From: Undaria pinnatifida
Lineage: Eukaryota; Sar; Phaeophyceae; Laminariales; Alariaceae
DNA length: 64,000 nucleotides
NCBI GenBank assembly: GCA_012845835.1
Contig: JABAKD010000029.1
Location: forward strand, 4,924,000 to 4,987,999
Direction: 5' to 3'
Position numbers and translations under genes: made by a program. Below, one piece after another: positions 21,740 to 33,759 of the stretch (position 1 is the stretch's first letter; each line of letters opens with the position of its first letter). The notes beneath the pieces were generated by a model, which was not told the origin of the DNA, searched no databases, and saw only the letters and a program-made list of their open reading frames with translations.

Positions 21740-22210
21740 GTTATTGCGCCACTCCCTTAGGCACTTCCCGGAGGGGAACCTCGTATATATGTATAACTGT
21801 GATATTTTTTTTTCCCTTGGGGCACATCTCTTCGAGCTCGCACCTTTGTTCGAAACGTCGGGTGGGGTGGGCACAATTCGACCGTCGGGCTCGCGTTGCG
21901 GGAGGTTTGGGCGCGATCGGTGCAGTGTGTCGCGCGTGGCAAGCCGTTTAAACTTTATTGGCCTCGGCAGACTTGTGGAAAATCCCCGGGTTTCCACAAC
22001 ATCCCCGGGGATTGGGGTTTTTCATCCCCCTATCCCCGTGTACGCACGTAAGATTTTGATCCAAACCGGGTTTATCTGCTCGTTCGTAGAGGGTACACGC
22101 ACATTTGCCTTTTTTTGCACAGAGCACCACGCTACGATCCTGCCTACCAGTTGCGGTCCAGCCCCCTAGCAGCAGCCTGCAACTCTATCCGCGTGCGGCT
22201 GCTGTTGTTG
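21740..22210 (+). repeat. Direct repeat R, right copy
   Basis: Matches 19640-20110, including the start of the 556-bp unit (CACCACGCTACGATCCTGCC at 22125, then CTGCAACTCTAT and GCTGCTGTTGTTGTAG). The core is again the best conserved part. Confidence 0.7.
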
Positions 22211-22499
22211 TAGGTGATTACTTGAATAGGAGCCTGCGATCTCTACCCACCTATACGCCACTACCTCTCGCTGCTCCTGTTTGAACTAGTATACCTCGTA
22301 CTTCGACCGCGTGGGTTTTGTGAACTTTTCAAACGAGTTGTGACAGTCGAGTATCGGATAGTAAAGTTCTTGTTATTATATAAATCACGTAGGAATGATG
22401 TGCCTCCGAACCACCTTAGTGTTTATCTTTGAATGTTAGTCTTCTGCGTTTAGCGTGTAGATAGAATATTTTGCTCGCGAATACTCCTCTTCCGCCCCG

Positions 22500-22640
22500 C
22501 CGTCTCCACCACACACCCCCGCCCGTCCCACCATCGTCTAGACGTAGCACCACGCTTACAGTAAGTCCATATGCATGTATGCGACCTGAAGATGTTGGAC
22601 GCCCCCCCCCCCCCCCCCCCCCCCCGCTGGCGTGACTAGC
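22500..22640 (+). repeat. C-rich repeat relic (partial)
   Basis: CCACCATCGTCTAGACGTAGCACCACGC corresponds to the ATCGCCTAGACCTAGCACCACGC block of the tandem units. A run of about 24 C follows at 22602-22625. Only this portion of the unit is present. Confidence 0.6.
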
Positions 22641-23165
22641 AACCACACTGTAAACCATGCCGCTCACAACATGCGTTAGACCACCAGGGTACCGTTCTAT
22701 TCTTGTTTCTGTGGTAGATCACAGCTGGCGGTCGAGTTAGAAACTTTGTGCGGGCTGGAAATGTTTTTCTCCGCACAAGGGGAATAATCGTACCGCGTAG
22801 TGTTTGAAGTAAGGCACCCAGGCGGCAGTGGCATAGTACTCTTATTGCTGTCTCTGGAAGTGGCCATACCTTAGAAATAGAATGAACCCATTGGAGCTGT
22901 CATCCATTTGCAAGCCCGCCGCACAAGCGGTTGTTGGCAAGATGCAGCTCACCCTTCATGGGACTCGCCGAACAACTAACGGCGCTTTCCGCTTGGTGCA
23001 AGAAATGTCTGCCTGGCTGCTCGGTGAATCCCCGACACGGTCCGTCCCGGTATTGCAAGCCTGCGAGGGCAGTATGGCTACGGCCATGCATGAATATGGA
23101 GTACACATCTACCCTTCAAAACCTCATACTCTCCTTACCAGTTATACGTGTTAGAGTATATATAT
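22641..23165. other. Unassigned stretch
   Basis: Overlapping plus frames of 82-90 codons at 22882-23179 show no recognisable domain. Nothing else is seen. Confidence 0.35.
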
Positions 23166-23430
23166 GCGTGATACACTGATGCATTCGTTCCACGGCCATC
23201 AGATTCTGCCCCCTCTAAAACAGGTTTTGTTGTTTCCCTTCATGGATTGATTAACATCACCCTGTTGACCCCGATAGAATGTAGATCTAAGTAAGCCGCC
23301 GGCCTATACCCATAACAAGGACGCACACCCAGGCCTACGCGCGTTCGAAATATTTAACACAGCTTGCAAATATGAGTTTGGACGACATATTCAATGTCAC
23401 AGCTGGAGTTCATGCATTTTTTTTCAAGTA
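23166..23430 (+). repeat. C-rich repeat, copy C (diverged, 3' part only)
   Basis: It matches the 3' half of copy B (TGATGCATT, CATCAGATT-TGCCCCCTC, CACCCTGTTGACCC-GATAG, CACAGCTTGCAAATATGAGTTT, TCACAGCTGGAGTTCATG) with many substitutions. The mini-frame is still open (MSLDDIFNVTAG, from 23371) despite the divergence. Confidence 0.75.
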
Positions 23431-23515
23431 TTTTTTATGTAAATAAACACTTGGGTACGGTGGACTGTATAGTACAACATTACCGCTCCACTGTCTAACG
23501 CTGGTAATGGTGTTA

Positions 23516-23863
23516 TTATGTTAAAATATCAAAGAGGAATGTATCCGCTTCTGCCAGTTCTCCGGTTTTATCCAGGATGCGGTTAACTTGTTTAAACCGG
23601 CGATAAACAACGCGGTAATTTTTGTCAAAATCGTCTACTCGTACACGCCTTCTGGGATTGGAAAAGTACGTTTGACCCGGACAATGCTTCGGAATGCGCC
23701 CCGTTCTAGGTACAGCAAGCACGAAGTATGTGACGAATACTAACGCGGATTTCCGCAGCAATACCTGAGGGTCGGGCGGACAACGAGAACGAGAGAGAGC
23801 GTTACGATTATTCCGGCGAAATCTTTGCATAGAGGTATCGTCAGGCTTTTGCACGGCCCGCAT
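23516..23863 (-). CDS. Unassigned 115-codon frame
   Basis: This minus-strand frame starts with ATG and reads as a basic protein, rich in Arg/Lys with a PRRRVRVDDFDKNYRVVYRRF segment and an acidic C-terminus. It lies between two C-rich repeat relics. I recognise no family, no signal peptide and no membrane segment. The composition is more protein-like than most frames here, but its length alone does not prove that it is a gene. Confidence 0.15.
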   Translation of the reverse strand: MRAVQKPDDTSMQRFRRNNRNALSRSRCPPDPQVLLRKSALVFVTYFVLAVPRTGRIPKHCPGQTYFSNPRRRVRVDDFDKNYRVVYRRFKQVNRILDKTGELAEADTFLFDILT

Positions 23864-23994
23864 TGTTGAGAGGACTATGTTGCATATTTTACCCAGATAG
23901 TGTTATCGCACGCGCAGCAAAACATTCTGTGTAACTTCATCGTCTGGAGTGTGACCCAATGTGCCGGCCAAGATATGTTTCACCCACCTATCAC

Positions 23995-24362
23995 CGTACA
24001 TATGTATAGTATACATATCCACTAAACCCTGGCCCCCATGCCCTTGAAAACTCCGCCCTCCCCTCACCGTTTATACGACTTGCAGGATACACTTGATAAA
24101 ATGATGCATTTCTTTCTACAGCTGTCAGATTTTGTCCCCCTAAGAAACGGGTTTTACAGTTTCCGCGCACAGACTGACTAATATCACCCTGTTGACCCTG
24201 ATAAGCTACGCATTACAGTTCCAAGGGGAATCGCCGACCTATCTCCTTCATGAGGGCACCCAACCCGTGATACGCGCGATCGGAGTACCGCACTCAGTTT
24301 ACAAAGAGGAGTTTCGAAAACACTTTCTATCTCACAGCTAGCTGGAGTTTATTTGTATATTA
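23995..24362 (+). repeat. C-rich repeat, copy D
   Basis: 3' half of the unit: CTGGCCCCCATG, CTCACCGTTTATACGACTT, CAGCTGTCAGATTTTGTCCCCCT, CGCGCACAGACTGACTAATATC, GCGCGATCGGAGTACCGCAC, ending near CTAGCTGGAG. The mini-frame is destroyed. Confidence 0.82.
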
Positions 24363-24885
24363 TATATGCTTGGTGCCATTTATGTGATTCCTCAATGCAT
24401 GCTCGGTAGCGTTTTCGGAGAGGAACCTGATAGACTATGTATGAAGAAACCACCACGCTCTCGCCACGGTGGCAGCAAATGTTGCGCAACTTGGGCCGCC
24501 CTTACGCTCTACAAAAAACTACGCCAAGTTTGGCGGCTCTCACTCATTTTCCCTTATAGCACGCCAGGCGCCAGCTCCTTTGCTTTGTCTCACGGTATTG
24601 GCCTTGACATTTAAAACTTCTAAAAACGAGGAGGGAAACGACGAAATTCGTGGCTTGAAGAAAAACACGGTGGTCCAGGAAGATGGGTGGACATGTTTGA
24701 TGTCAATATGGGCCGAAACCTAGGTACCGTTTGTAAGATTATTAGTTACTCAGCGCTAACCCGCTATATAGCAAGCAGGTATTCATGTGAGGCGATACCC
24801 CGGACATTACATGTAGAGAGCACCGCGGATAGCAAGTACGCGCAATAATAGATAAATCCGGCATTTTTTTAAAGGTAATGCAAAA
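24363..24885. other. Unassigned stretch
   Basis: Overlapping plus frames of 82-84 codons (24366-24723) without a recognisable domain. No repeat found. Confidence 0.35.
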
Positions 24886-25165
24886 GAAGCTTCGAAGGCG
24901 TACGAGCGTGCACCGGTAACACTTCGCGGGGAAATTGAAGTTTCGAGGCATCAATGTTGGGACTCCAGTCATGAAAAATAATATGCCTCCATGCAAGCCC
25001 ATTCACGGGAAATAATACAGTAAAGAAAGAAGCTTCGAAGGCGTACGAGCGTGCACCGGTAACACTTCGCGGGGAAATTGAAGTTTCGAGGCATCAATGT
25101 TGGGACTCCAGTCATGAAAAATAATATGCCTCCATCCAAGCCCATTCACGGGAAATAATACAGTG
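24886..25165 (+). repeat. 143-bp tandem duplication, near-identical
   Basis: GAAGCTTCGAAGGCGTACGA starts at 24886 and 25029. Across about 136 bp I see a single difference (CCATGCAAG versus CCATCCAAG), so the duplication is very recent, or an assembly artefact. Confidence 0.92.
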
Positions 25166-26800
25166 GTACAGAAATGGGGCGGTTTCGAAGTGGCTTCTTC
25201 TCGATCACAGGTGGGAAAACTGATTGCTGCATCAGACTAATTCCTCACGGCTGTCTGTAGCAATTTTCGCCGCAGAATTTGTTGGATTGTCGCGAAATCG
25301 ATAGTAGTGGTATTTTTCTTCATCGGCGGTGAAAAAATACTAATTTATTGGCATCGCACGTAAGGAAGGTTCGTCGCCCCAAGTCCCCAATGCTTTGCGT
25401 TTTCGATCCCAGGGCTTCGCTTCGCTAATTTGCATGGACCAACAAAAGCATGTGGCACTTTATCAATTTCAGTGCGTGCGTTCGACGTAGCTTCTTGACA
25501 TATGCATCAACGCTTTCGACGCTTGGGTACCGCTCCGGGGCGCGGTTTCTGTTTAACAAGTAAGAATACCACGGTGTTTGAGGAATCTTCCATTCTTGGG
25601 CGGTCCTGTGGGGCGCGCAGGATTGTTTGGGTTGTCATATGGTGTGGCGTGGTGTTGGATCAGTTATATTCCCCGACTATGTGCGTGTGCGGGTTGTGAT
25701 GTGTTGGTGACTTCACGGCACGTTGCGGCGCGTTGAGGAGGCCGTCATACGGTGCGGTGCCGTGCGGTCAGCCTGCAAATAAATGAGCCGTACGATCAGC
25801 AAAAGACAAACAACTTGCAAAGCCATCCCAACTTGTGGACGCTCCCCCCGTCCTTCCACCCTATGCCCTTCTCTTCAAAAAGTTTAAATCTGCCTTTTGT
25901 TCCAATAAACCACACAATGTACTATCGTGGGTGTGGTATCATGCCTCCCGCGGTCCTCACTCGCTCGCCGTACGCTGATGTACGTCGAAAAAAGGCTCGG
26001 ACATGTTTGATAGCTTATTTTGGATATGGGCGGATCATGACATGAATACATTCTTTTACCGGGCCAGCTCAAACTCTGTCGGATTGCGTCAAAAACCCTC
26101 AACGCATCGACGTTCTCGACACTGCTCACGATACGCTCATTCGCAAGTTTGCTTGCGATCTAAGCCCATTTAGTTTACGTATATCCAAGAAATGCCGCCG
26201 TAAAGTTGGCATAATTTGCCACCTCGACATGTGCCTCTTTCGCGCATATGAACTTTGTTTCTCACTGCTCGTGGGTTGGCGTTGGAAATTCACGCGCTCG
26301 AGTTCCAGTCCTCTTTGTACGTAGGGTTAAATCTGACACAATGATACGCATCCACTGTTTCCGCCTAATACTCGTCCATGGTTGTATCTATCTATAGCCA
26401 TCTGGCACAGGTCACGGTGCCGTCGACGTCGGGTCAACAGCGCCATCATCACGTGGTCGCTGGGGTTAGCCGGCGCTTCGTCAAAGTCCCCACCCCCCTC
26501 TGCAAGACACTGTTTGGGAAGGGTGCTTCTTGGCTGGTGGGAGCCTTTAGTCACTCAACCGTCCTCTATCACAAACAGCCAGACATGAGGACGTACGCGC
26601 GAAGGTACTACACGAAACCTTGCTGCAAAGGCGCAGGCTGTCGTTAGTGAAGGAGATGTAGGATATGCAGTTTAGAAGAGTGCGGTGCTCCTAAGACGTG
26701 ATAGACCACAACATATGGATGAGCATCTGCACTTTCGTCAAGGTTGTTTATGTGGGGCAGTTTACACAACAGCAGTGACACGTACACCACATTTCATTGA
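25166..26800. other. Unassigned stretch
   Basis: No gene, RNA or repeat is recognised. Frames are under 100 codons. Confidence 0.4.
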
Positions 26801-26804
26801 TTGC

Positions 26805-27150
26805 GGCCCGGGCCGGCCTGTAAAATCTCGAGGGCCGCCTCATGGGCTCGACAGAGCGACCAATATACATCTTACATATCATGGGCCGACGCCTGGCCCG
26901 GCCCATCAAACTTTCACATGATGGGCCGCGGCCCAGCACGGCCCATCGAATTTTCAGGTGATGGGCATGAGACCGGCCCGACCCATCAAATTTCCACACA
27001 ATGGAAAGCAGCCCGGCCCGGCGCATCGAACTTACAAAACTCTCCGCCTGGCCCGGCCCGGTCCATCACATTTTCCATTATTTCATCCAGGCCCGGTCCG
27101 GCCGATGACAATTTCCAGATCGGCCCGGCCCGGCCCGTACTTTTGACCAG
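26805..27150 (+). repeat. GGCCC-rich minisatellite with palindromic units
   Basis: Seven or so imperfect units of 35-50 bp follow the pattern GGCCCGGCCC(A/G)TC-A-TTT-CA. Inverted GATGGGCC and GGCCCATC elements alternate in the first half. A 151-codon plus frame (26801-27256) follows the repeat, with RPGPA/GPARPI motifs; it is probably incidental. Confidence 0.7.
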
Positions 27151-30100
27151 TGGCATGCCCGGATTGTTTTCTCCATCCTATTTCCTAGATATTGCTGGCC
27201 CTCAAATGCTAATCAGACGTTTTCAGTCTGCTTTCTGGCACACATCGAGTAGTTGACTGGACCGCAAAACAACGTGATGAGGGCATGAACTCCTTGACCA
27301 AGCTTCTCCAGTCCCCAAATGGATGCGTGGCATCCTCGGTGGCATCGCAACGGCTCTATTCTAAGCCCGTCAAGCAGGTGTCAGCCCCAGCAATGCCCCA
27401 TCGACATTAGTAGCACGGTACCGAATGTTCTCCCAACTCACGCTTCCATAGACGACGGGATTGAAGTACGGGATTTTCCGGTGTCCGAGGGAAAGGTCTT
27501 CATTCGTCCACGTGGGAAGAATCTTGGACGACCCGATGGAGGACGAGACGCCACCACGCCCGCGCCAACAAGCAGGTCTCTATATGGGACTCACTACGTT
27601 GGGTACTCCCGCACGATATATTCAAGTTCATGACAATGAAACCGGGTTGACTCAACTCCCGCCGCTTCATGGATATCATAAACCATGACAACAGCAGGCC
27701 TGGGAAGTACGAAGGCATCCTTGACACGAGGAAAGCACCAGCCGTTGTCGGCAGGACTAAAATAAAAGCTGATTGACAAGAAATGATCTCTGCGTGGTAC
27801 GCACATGCGTCAAGAGAGGGCTCCCCGGGACAGAGCAGAGGCAGCCCTAGACCATGGCCGAATCAGAAAGCACGGTAACGTTGATTCAAGACTGGTGAGA
27901 GCATCATCGATAGGCCCTTGTACAGTTATTGTTCAGATTGTATTCAACGTTTGATTTTTCTAGATAACGTACTTTGCCTGTTTTTTGGCGTAGGGGGGGG
28001 TAAGGTTTAATAGAGAATAAAACTCCAAAACATTGTAACGTGACGTTCGTGCGACGGCATTCTGCTCCGTGCTTCATATACAGCTAAAGTGCCGCTCAAT
28101 GCTTTCGGACGAAAAAGCAAGGGTCTTACGAACATTATACCCCTCTACCACAACGGTTCTCAAATTGCCATCCTGAGTGGCTCATCACGGCACACAACGA
28201 GAACTTCTAAAACGGTTATATGCACGACACTTCTACTGCGGTTAACGCAAAACCTATAGTCAAGCGCGTAGCCATGCCAGCACCGGTAGCACATGTGTAA
28301 GCAACACCATCGACGGAAATTTGAGCACCGTCACAAAAAGCAGACCACAAAGAGAATTGAAAATATACGGTTCACGACCAATTTCTGTACATTCAGCAAG
28401 AAGAGTACTGTCGTCTTCTGTATCAATCAAGTACTACAATCGTCGTCACGGAAGATAGGCGAACAGAAGCGTGTCGTAACTTCATGCCCCCCACAGATAT
28501 GTCTACAACGACAATTTCCCGTCGACTGAATCCGGCAGGCGAGCCACCTACATAGCTGGTGCAGCAACCGGGGACACGCCCGCCAAACCTATAACCATCC
28601 ACGACACACAGAGTACAACCCCACACCTCGGAAGACGAGGTTCGATGCTCCGGATACAGCTAATAGTCCAAACGTTTCGTGCGAGATTCACCAATAGGTT
28701 TGGTGCAAGCTACAGTATGTCTCGCACGACATGTAACAAACTGCTAGGTGAGGCACTCTACGATTGAGGTGTGCAAGAACGATAGATTTTCTGAGTATCC
28801 CGATCACTCGAGAATCTCCGCGACTAACACCCGAGAACGGTGATGAGGAAATTAAAACTGTAGCCGATGAACAAGACCATAGCCTAGCCTACATATAATA
28901 TGTACGCCAGAACTAAATTGTACCAAATTTTGTCACCACCTTCTGACGATTTGGGGTAAGGAGCCCAGTCTTTCGAAAAATCGATTTTGGACCGAAACGT
29001 GCTACTAACTGTAGTAGTTGTATGATACAAAGCGTTAGGTAGTATGGTGAATCGTAAAGTCCATCATACCGAATCGCCCGCACGAACCTGCGATATCCCA
29101 GCCAGATTTGACCACAGAACCATCAAAGTAAAACGGCAATCCCAGTGCCAACTATCTCTATCTCCGTTTTGAGATGGACCCAAAAATGCAACTGTAGACA
29201 GGAGGGAAAAATCTAGCAAACGAGGGTTTAACGCTGGTAAAATCGTTTTCACGTTACAAAAAGCTCACCGCGCGACAAAATCAACCACTTGTTGCAAACC
29301 CTACACGACTACCAGCAGAACATCAACACAACGCTCCAGGACGAAAAAATATATAACGTTGGTACAATCAAATCGATTTATGGTAACCCTTCTGCTAGAT
29401 GACCGCCTCGGCTAAGGGAGGCGTACTGCGACCGGCCTGGCACCGTTTGGTCGAAGAATTTGTGATCGACCGACCTGTCGCCTTATCTTACCTGTTAAGC
29501 TGTCCGCTATCGTATTTGTGCCTCACTGTTTGGGTCGTTTTGCACTCAGGCTCTTTGGAATTTGGTCGCGTTGTTGATTTTATTCTCTCAAAATCCGTTT
29601 TAAAGGCCAAGTACGGAGCTCCCTAAAGAGATTGCTTCACATGTTACTGGGGAAACCCTGTCGCAACAAGTGTCAGACGCAAACTAGATCAAGAACGCCT
29701 CCGTATACTACGGTTTGTTGAGACGCTCAGCATGCATATTATGCTGTTCTTCCGACGAAAGTGTACAATTTCAACTTGCTCGTCCGCCCACGTCAAACTT
29801 CCGCAGAATATTAGAGATTAACGGTACACACAGGCCCTACTTGGTGGCTAAAAAAGCCCATTCTGGTGGATTTGCAGTTGCGGAAACCTCGATTTAGTAC
29901 AGCAGCACCGGACCCATGTGGGATATAAAAAATAAAGTGCTTCACCCGAGATGGCTCGAGGGTGTCGTGTCGAAACAAGTATCGAGATTTGGACGAGGGA
30001 TACAGGAGAAAAAGAAATGCTCAGGGGTAGCCTTGATCAGGGATGGTCGAACGCTCGCCGCATCAAAGATGTTGACGGCCAAACCAGTCCCTGATCAACC

Positions 30101-31590
30101 GGCTTGCTCAAGGGGAGGGCTCTACGAATAGCTCCCCAACATGAACGACAGACTAAAATGGGGGTATGGCTTACATCAAGGCTGCGGTACCCTAGGGGGA
30201 TGCCCGCAATTTTCACTACCGGGGGTCCATCAATCGCGCCAGAGACTCTGTACCTCCATGAAGAAAAACACACACACGTCGCCTGATCTGTTCGTCGAAG
30301 CGTAACAGATCATTCCATTTTGAATTTCTCTTAATGGAAACTTGACCTCCAGCAAGAAGAACTATATCCGCAGGGATCAGGGGGTCACTCCTGCGATTGA
30401 CCCCAAGGTACTCCAATTTAGGCCGAATGGGGGGGGGGGGGGCTCTACCTTGGCGTTGGTCGCTAGGAGAAAGACAACAGGCGGTTCAACGTTTCTTTCA
30501 CCATCACCAGAACGAACGCAGGCTCACCGCCAACGCCCAGCAAGGCAGGGCGCGCCATCTCCGCGAACGGGGAGTGGTTTCTTTTGTAACGTTGTGGGAG
30601 CATAATGAGTAGCGTTCCACAATCTTGGCAGGCAGGGATAACACGACAAACAGCCCCTCACACTAGGTCACGGTGAGGAGGATTGACGAGGCAGGCGCCC
30701 ACTCGCTGACGAAATGTAGAGCAACAAGACGTGCCCACTCCTCCATCCACGCGTCGATTAGTGATACTGTTGTGGCGGCGAAAGCAGTACAGCAAGTGCA
30801 AGCCAGGCATGGAATAGGAGGAGCGGAGGCGGACGTTGTGTTCACAACGCAATTTCAAACAATGAGACCAGAGAAGCAAGGGTAACGGAAAGGAGGAAGG
30901 TGTCAACGGCTTGCAGTTGTGATATTGGGTTACGGAGGCGGAGGGTGATACACAAGCCCGGTGATTTGAGCGCAGGCTGGCTCGCGGAGACAGAAATCTC
31001 GATATACGGATTTTCATCAGGCGGGGAGAGGAGAAAAATGTGTAGATTTATGAAGTGCGACTGAGGGGCATTGCCTCGCGGTCACGCGATAACCCCATTC
31101 GAAAGATATTTTAGAGTCTAATTTTAATGAGGAGCGTACGATGCGAGGAGGCCGAGGGCGGACGAGCATCGATTAGATGCTCTTCTGTGAGGGGTCATGT
31201 GTGCAGTTGTGGGCGTGTACCCCTGCTCACGAACAGAAACAAACGGACAAACAAAAGTTCCGAAAACTGCCACAGCGTGCCCATATTTACTGTTTAATAT
31301 TGAGGTTTGTCTGTCTTTCCCGCGTCTGTCCGTCTGTTCGCTTTGCTTGTGGCGTGCGACGCCTACACCGAACCGATTCGAGCGCGCTCGGGACTGATTA
31401 ACGCCCGCTATTTATGCTTAAAGTGTCGTACTGCTCGTGTCGAAAGCGGTGCCGAGATCGCAGAGCTAGGCCATGTAAAAATAACTATTACCAGTGGCAA
31501 TTGTCACTGAGATTTTATACTCAACCTCCGTGTTCTCTCTCAAGCGCCGAGTGCAGATTTGCACCTGCAACAAAACAAGCAACCCGCATT
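27151..31590. other. Unassigned 4.4-kb stretch
   Basis: No gene, mobile element or repeat could be recognised. The longest frames (104 codons at 27319-27633, 119 on the minus strand at 30658-31017) lack motifs. The sequence changes from AT-rich (28.2-29.4 kb) to mixed (30-31.5 kb) with a G12-like run at 30429-30441. Confidence 0.4.
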
Positions 31591-31599
31591 TACCACCTC

Positions 31600-32610
31600 A
31601 TCACAACCACCCCCACCACCACCCCCACGACAACCACCCCCCCACCACCACCCCCACCACCATCCTCCACGAGCAGCAGAAGCTTATATTGCTCGTGGCG
31701 GCTGGTGTTTGTGGTGGTGTAGTGGTCTATGTGTGGTATGTTGGCTGTGAGCTTCGTGTTACTCGGTGCTTGCGAGCGATGATTGTGTGGCTTTTGCCTT
31801 GTGCACTCCTCCCTCGAGAAGAACGAGCACCAGTATCATATACAGCAGCACAAGCTTATATTGCTCGTGGCGGCTGGTGTTTGTGGTGGTGTAGTGGTCT
31901 CTGTGTGTTATGGTGGCTGTGAGCTTCGTGTTAGACCAAGGCTACGGTAGGGGGGGTACCCCCATTTTCACTGGTGTGTTTGAGCCACTCGCACGAGTAG
32001 CTCTGTACCCTACGGATGAAGATGGTTTAGGAACTTGGTTTGCCGCAGCTTAGATCACCTTTGCATTGCGGATTGACTACGTCAATGTAAAAAAAAAAGA
32101 AAACGTAAGATTGCATAGGAACAAAGGGGTTACTCGCGCGAGTGACCCCTAGCCACTGAAACAAAAGGCCCAAAAGGGGATCCCCCTACCGTAGCCTGGG
32201 TCGTTACTCGGCGCTTGCGAGCGATGATTGTGATGATTTTGCCTTGTGCACTCCTCTCTCGAGAATAACGAACACCAGTATCATATACATAAAATATATG
32301 CATGTTTGCACTGCTGCTGCTGTTGGACCGAAAAGACCAATTCCAGCACCTCACCACAACTATCCCCACCACCACCCCCACCACAACCACCCCCCCACCA
32401 CCACCATACCCACCACCATCAACCAAGAGCAGCAGAGAAGCTTATATTGCTCGTGGCGGCTGGTGTTTGTGGTGATGTAGCGGTCTATGTGTGTTATGTT
32501 GGCTGTGAGCTTCGTGTTACTTGGTGCTTGCGAGCGATGATTGTGTGGCTTTTGCCTTGTGCACTCCTCCCTCGAGAGGAACGAGCACCTGTACCATATA
32601 CATACTCGTA
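31600..32610 (+). repeat. 172-bp tandem repeat with CCACC-rich spacers
   Basis: Units start with AGCAGCA at 31672, 31844 and 32428. Each carries CTTATATTGCTCGTGGCGGC, GGCTGTGAGCTTCGTGTTAC, GGTGCTTGCGAGCGATGATT and CGAGCACC-GTA-CATATACA. (CCACC)n-rich spacers lie at about 31600-31670 and 32352-32420. The second unit is split by the MITE at 31934-32202. Small frames in each unit are not conserved as proteins. Confidence 0.85.
31934..32202. mobile_element. MITE, copy 1 (269 bp, 4-bp target duplication)
   Basis: The terminal inverted repeat is GACCAAGGCTACGGTAGGGG on the left; the right end gives GACCCAGGCTACGGTAGGGG on the opposite strand, one mismatch in 20. Flanks are GTTA (31930-31933) and GTTA (32203-32206). 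The uninterrupted site, CTTCGTGTTACT(C/T)GG, exists in both neighbouring units of the 172-bp repeat, which fixes both ends. Subterminal sequences (TTTCA-TGG and CACTCGC-CGAGTA) are also inverted, so much of the element could fold back. No coding capacity. The superfamily is not assigned. Confidence 0.93.
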
Positions 32611-32844
32611 TAATATGTACATATGGTGTGTATATTATTTATACATAGACTACATAAAAAAACAGTCAGTCATTTAGATCCCCGATCAATCATGCCCCGG
32701 ATACGGGGTTAACGTACACCCCCACGACCATTTTAATGGTTCGATGAGTCTCCCTCAGGGATAATGTGAAATGTATTTGTACGAACTAGACAGGCAATGA
32801 TTCTTAAACATCCTGCGCGCTAAAATGGATTTGAAGGATTCGGA
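32611..32844. other. Short unassigned spacer before the Penelope-like element
   Basis: AT-rich, with a hairpin CCCCGGATACGGGG at about 32695-32708. It may include the 5' untranslated part of the Penelope-like element, but no boundary is visible. Confidence 0.35.
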
Positions 32845-32984
32845 ATGCTTGGTTGGCAAAAGGAAATGGAGAAAGGGGGGATTTGCCACCAGGAGCACTT
32901 TGCCAGCAAAAGAGTGGCAAAACATTTTCAAAAATGGCGCGTTGTTCCCGGCCCAGGTGGAAGACGCCCAGTCGCTGACAAGAA

Positions 32985-33756
32985 CACATGTTCTATTTAC
33001 GCCATAGTCCATTTGAAAAACGGGAAAACATACGTGGGACGAACGATCAAGAGCCCGTACGTTAGATTCCAGGAACATATTTCCACAACAGACGCTCTAG
33101 GTTGAGAAATCAAGGCGGACCAAAACCAGTTTGTAGTCGTTCTCCTGGAAATAGTTCCTTGGTGTTTAGAGGGTGTAGAGAACTCGGGGACACGACTCCA
33201 TTGGCGGGAAAGAGAAAACTCAAGGATTAACCGATTGCACACACGCGTAAAAGGATACAATACGCGTAGGGAAATCGCCAAGCCACAACTCCCGCGGATA
33301 CCAACACATGGCTTTGGGATTCGACGAGTCAGACGCTCTAGGCACAAATCGCGTATTACTAAGGTAACGCACAATTGGCGGGTGTTCCTGCCTAGGGACT
33401 GGCAGCGTAGGATGTATTACTTTGCCGGACTTATTAATAATAGAACACACTTGGAGGATTCGTACATGTTGCACTTGGCCCCCAGAAACCTGCTCCGCAT
33501 GATCAAGTACATAGGACAAAACGGCATTCCCGGTAACGTCCAAAAGGCTTTCAATGTACTCAGGAAACGCTACTTGAGCTCGTTCCCGACGCCTTCGGTC
33601 GACCCGGTGAAAGTACCTAAGTTAATCGTCATGGGATTCACTAGTGAGATTGCCAACGTAGCCCCCCTGCGCGGATTACTGATGCGGCCCAATATATTCA
33701 GTAGGATACCCCCTGTATTCGTTGGGTTTCGGGAGAGTATTACGGAAACAATTCCA
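32985..33756 (+). pseudogene. GIY-YIG endonuclease and linker of the Penelope-like element
   Basis: The nuclease begins with CSIYAIVHLKNGKTYVGRT, matching the GIY...YIG strands (IY-I, then YVG), followed by RFQEH with the usual Arg/His spacing. After an in-frame TGA at 33103, the same frame continues through a LLEIVPW strand and a RE-ENS-RINRL segment to KGYNTRRE, the usual end of this fold (Glu, Asn and KGYN). It would nick target DNA to prime reverse transcription. The frame then stays open into a basic linker and ends at a TAA (33757). The zinc-binding CCHH signature of Naiads was not found. Confidence 0.75.
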
Positions 33757-33759
33757 TAA

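Noticed and set aside
27319-27633. Host gene of 104 codons
   Set aside because: No domain, no conserved start context and an overlapping alternative frame of similar length. Length alone is within chance.
33103-33105. In-frame TGA of the Penelope-like element as selenocysteine or readthrough
   Set aside because: Some Naiads do encode selenocysteine, but this copy also carries TAA stops and several frameshifts, so simple decay is the better reading.
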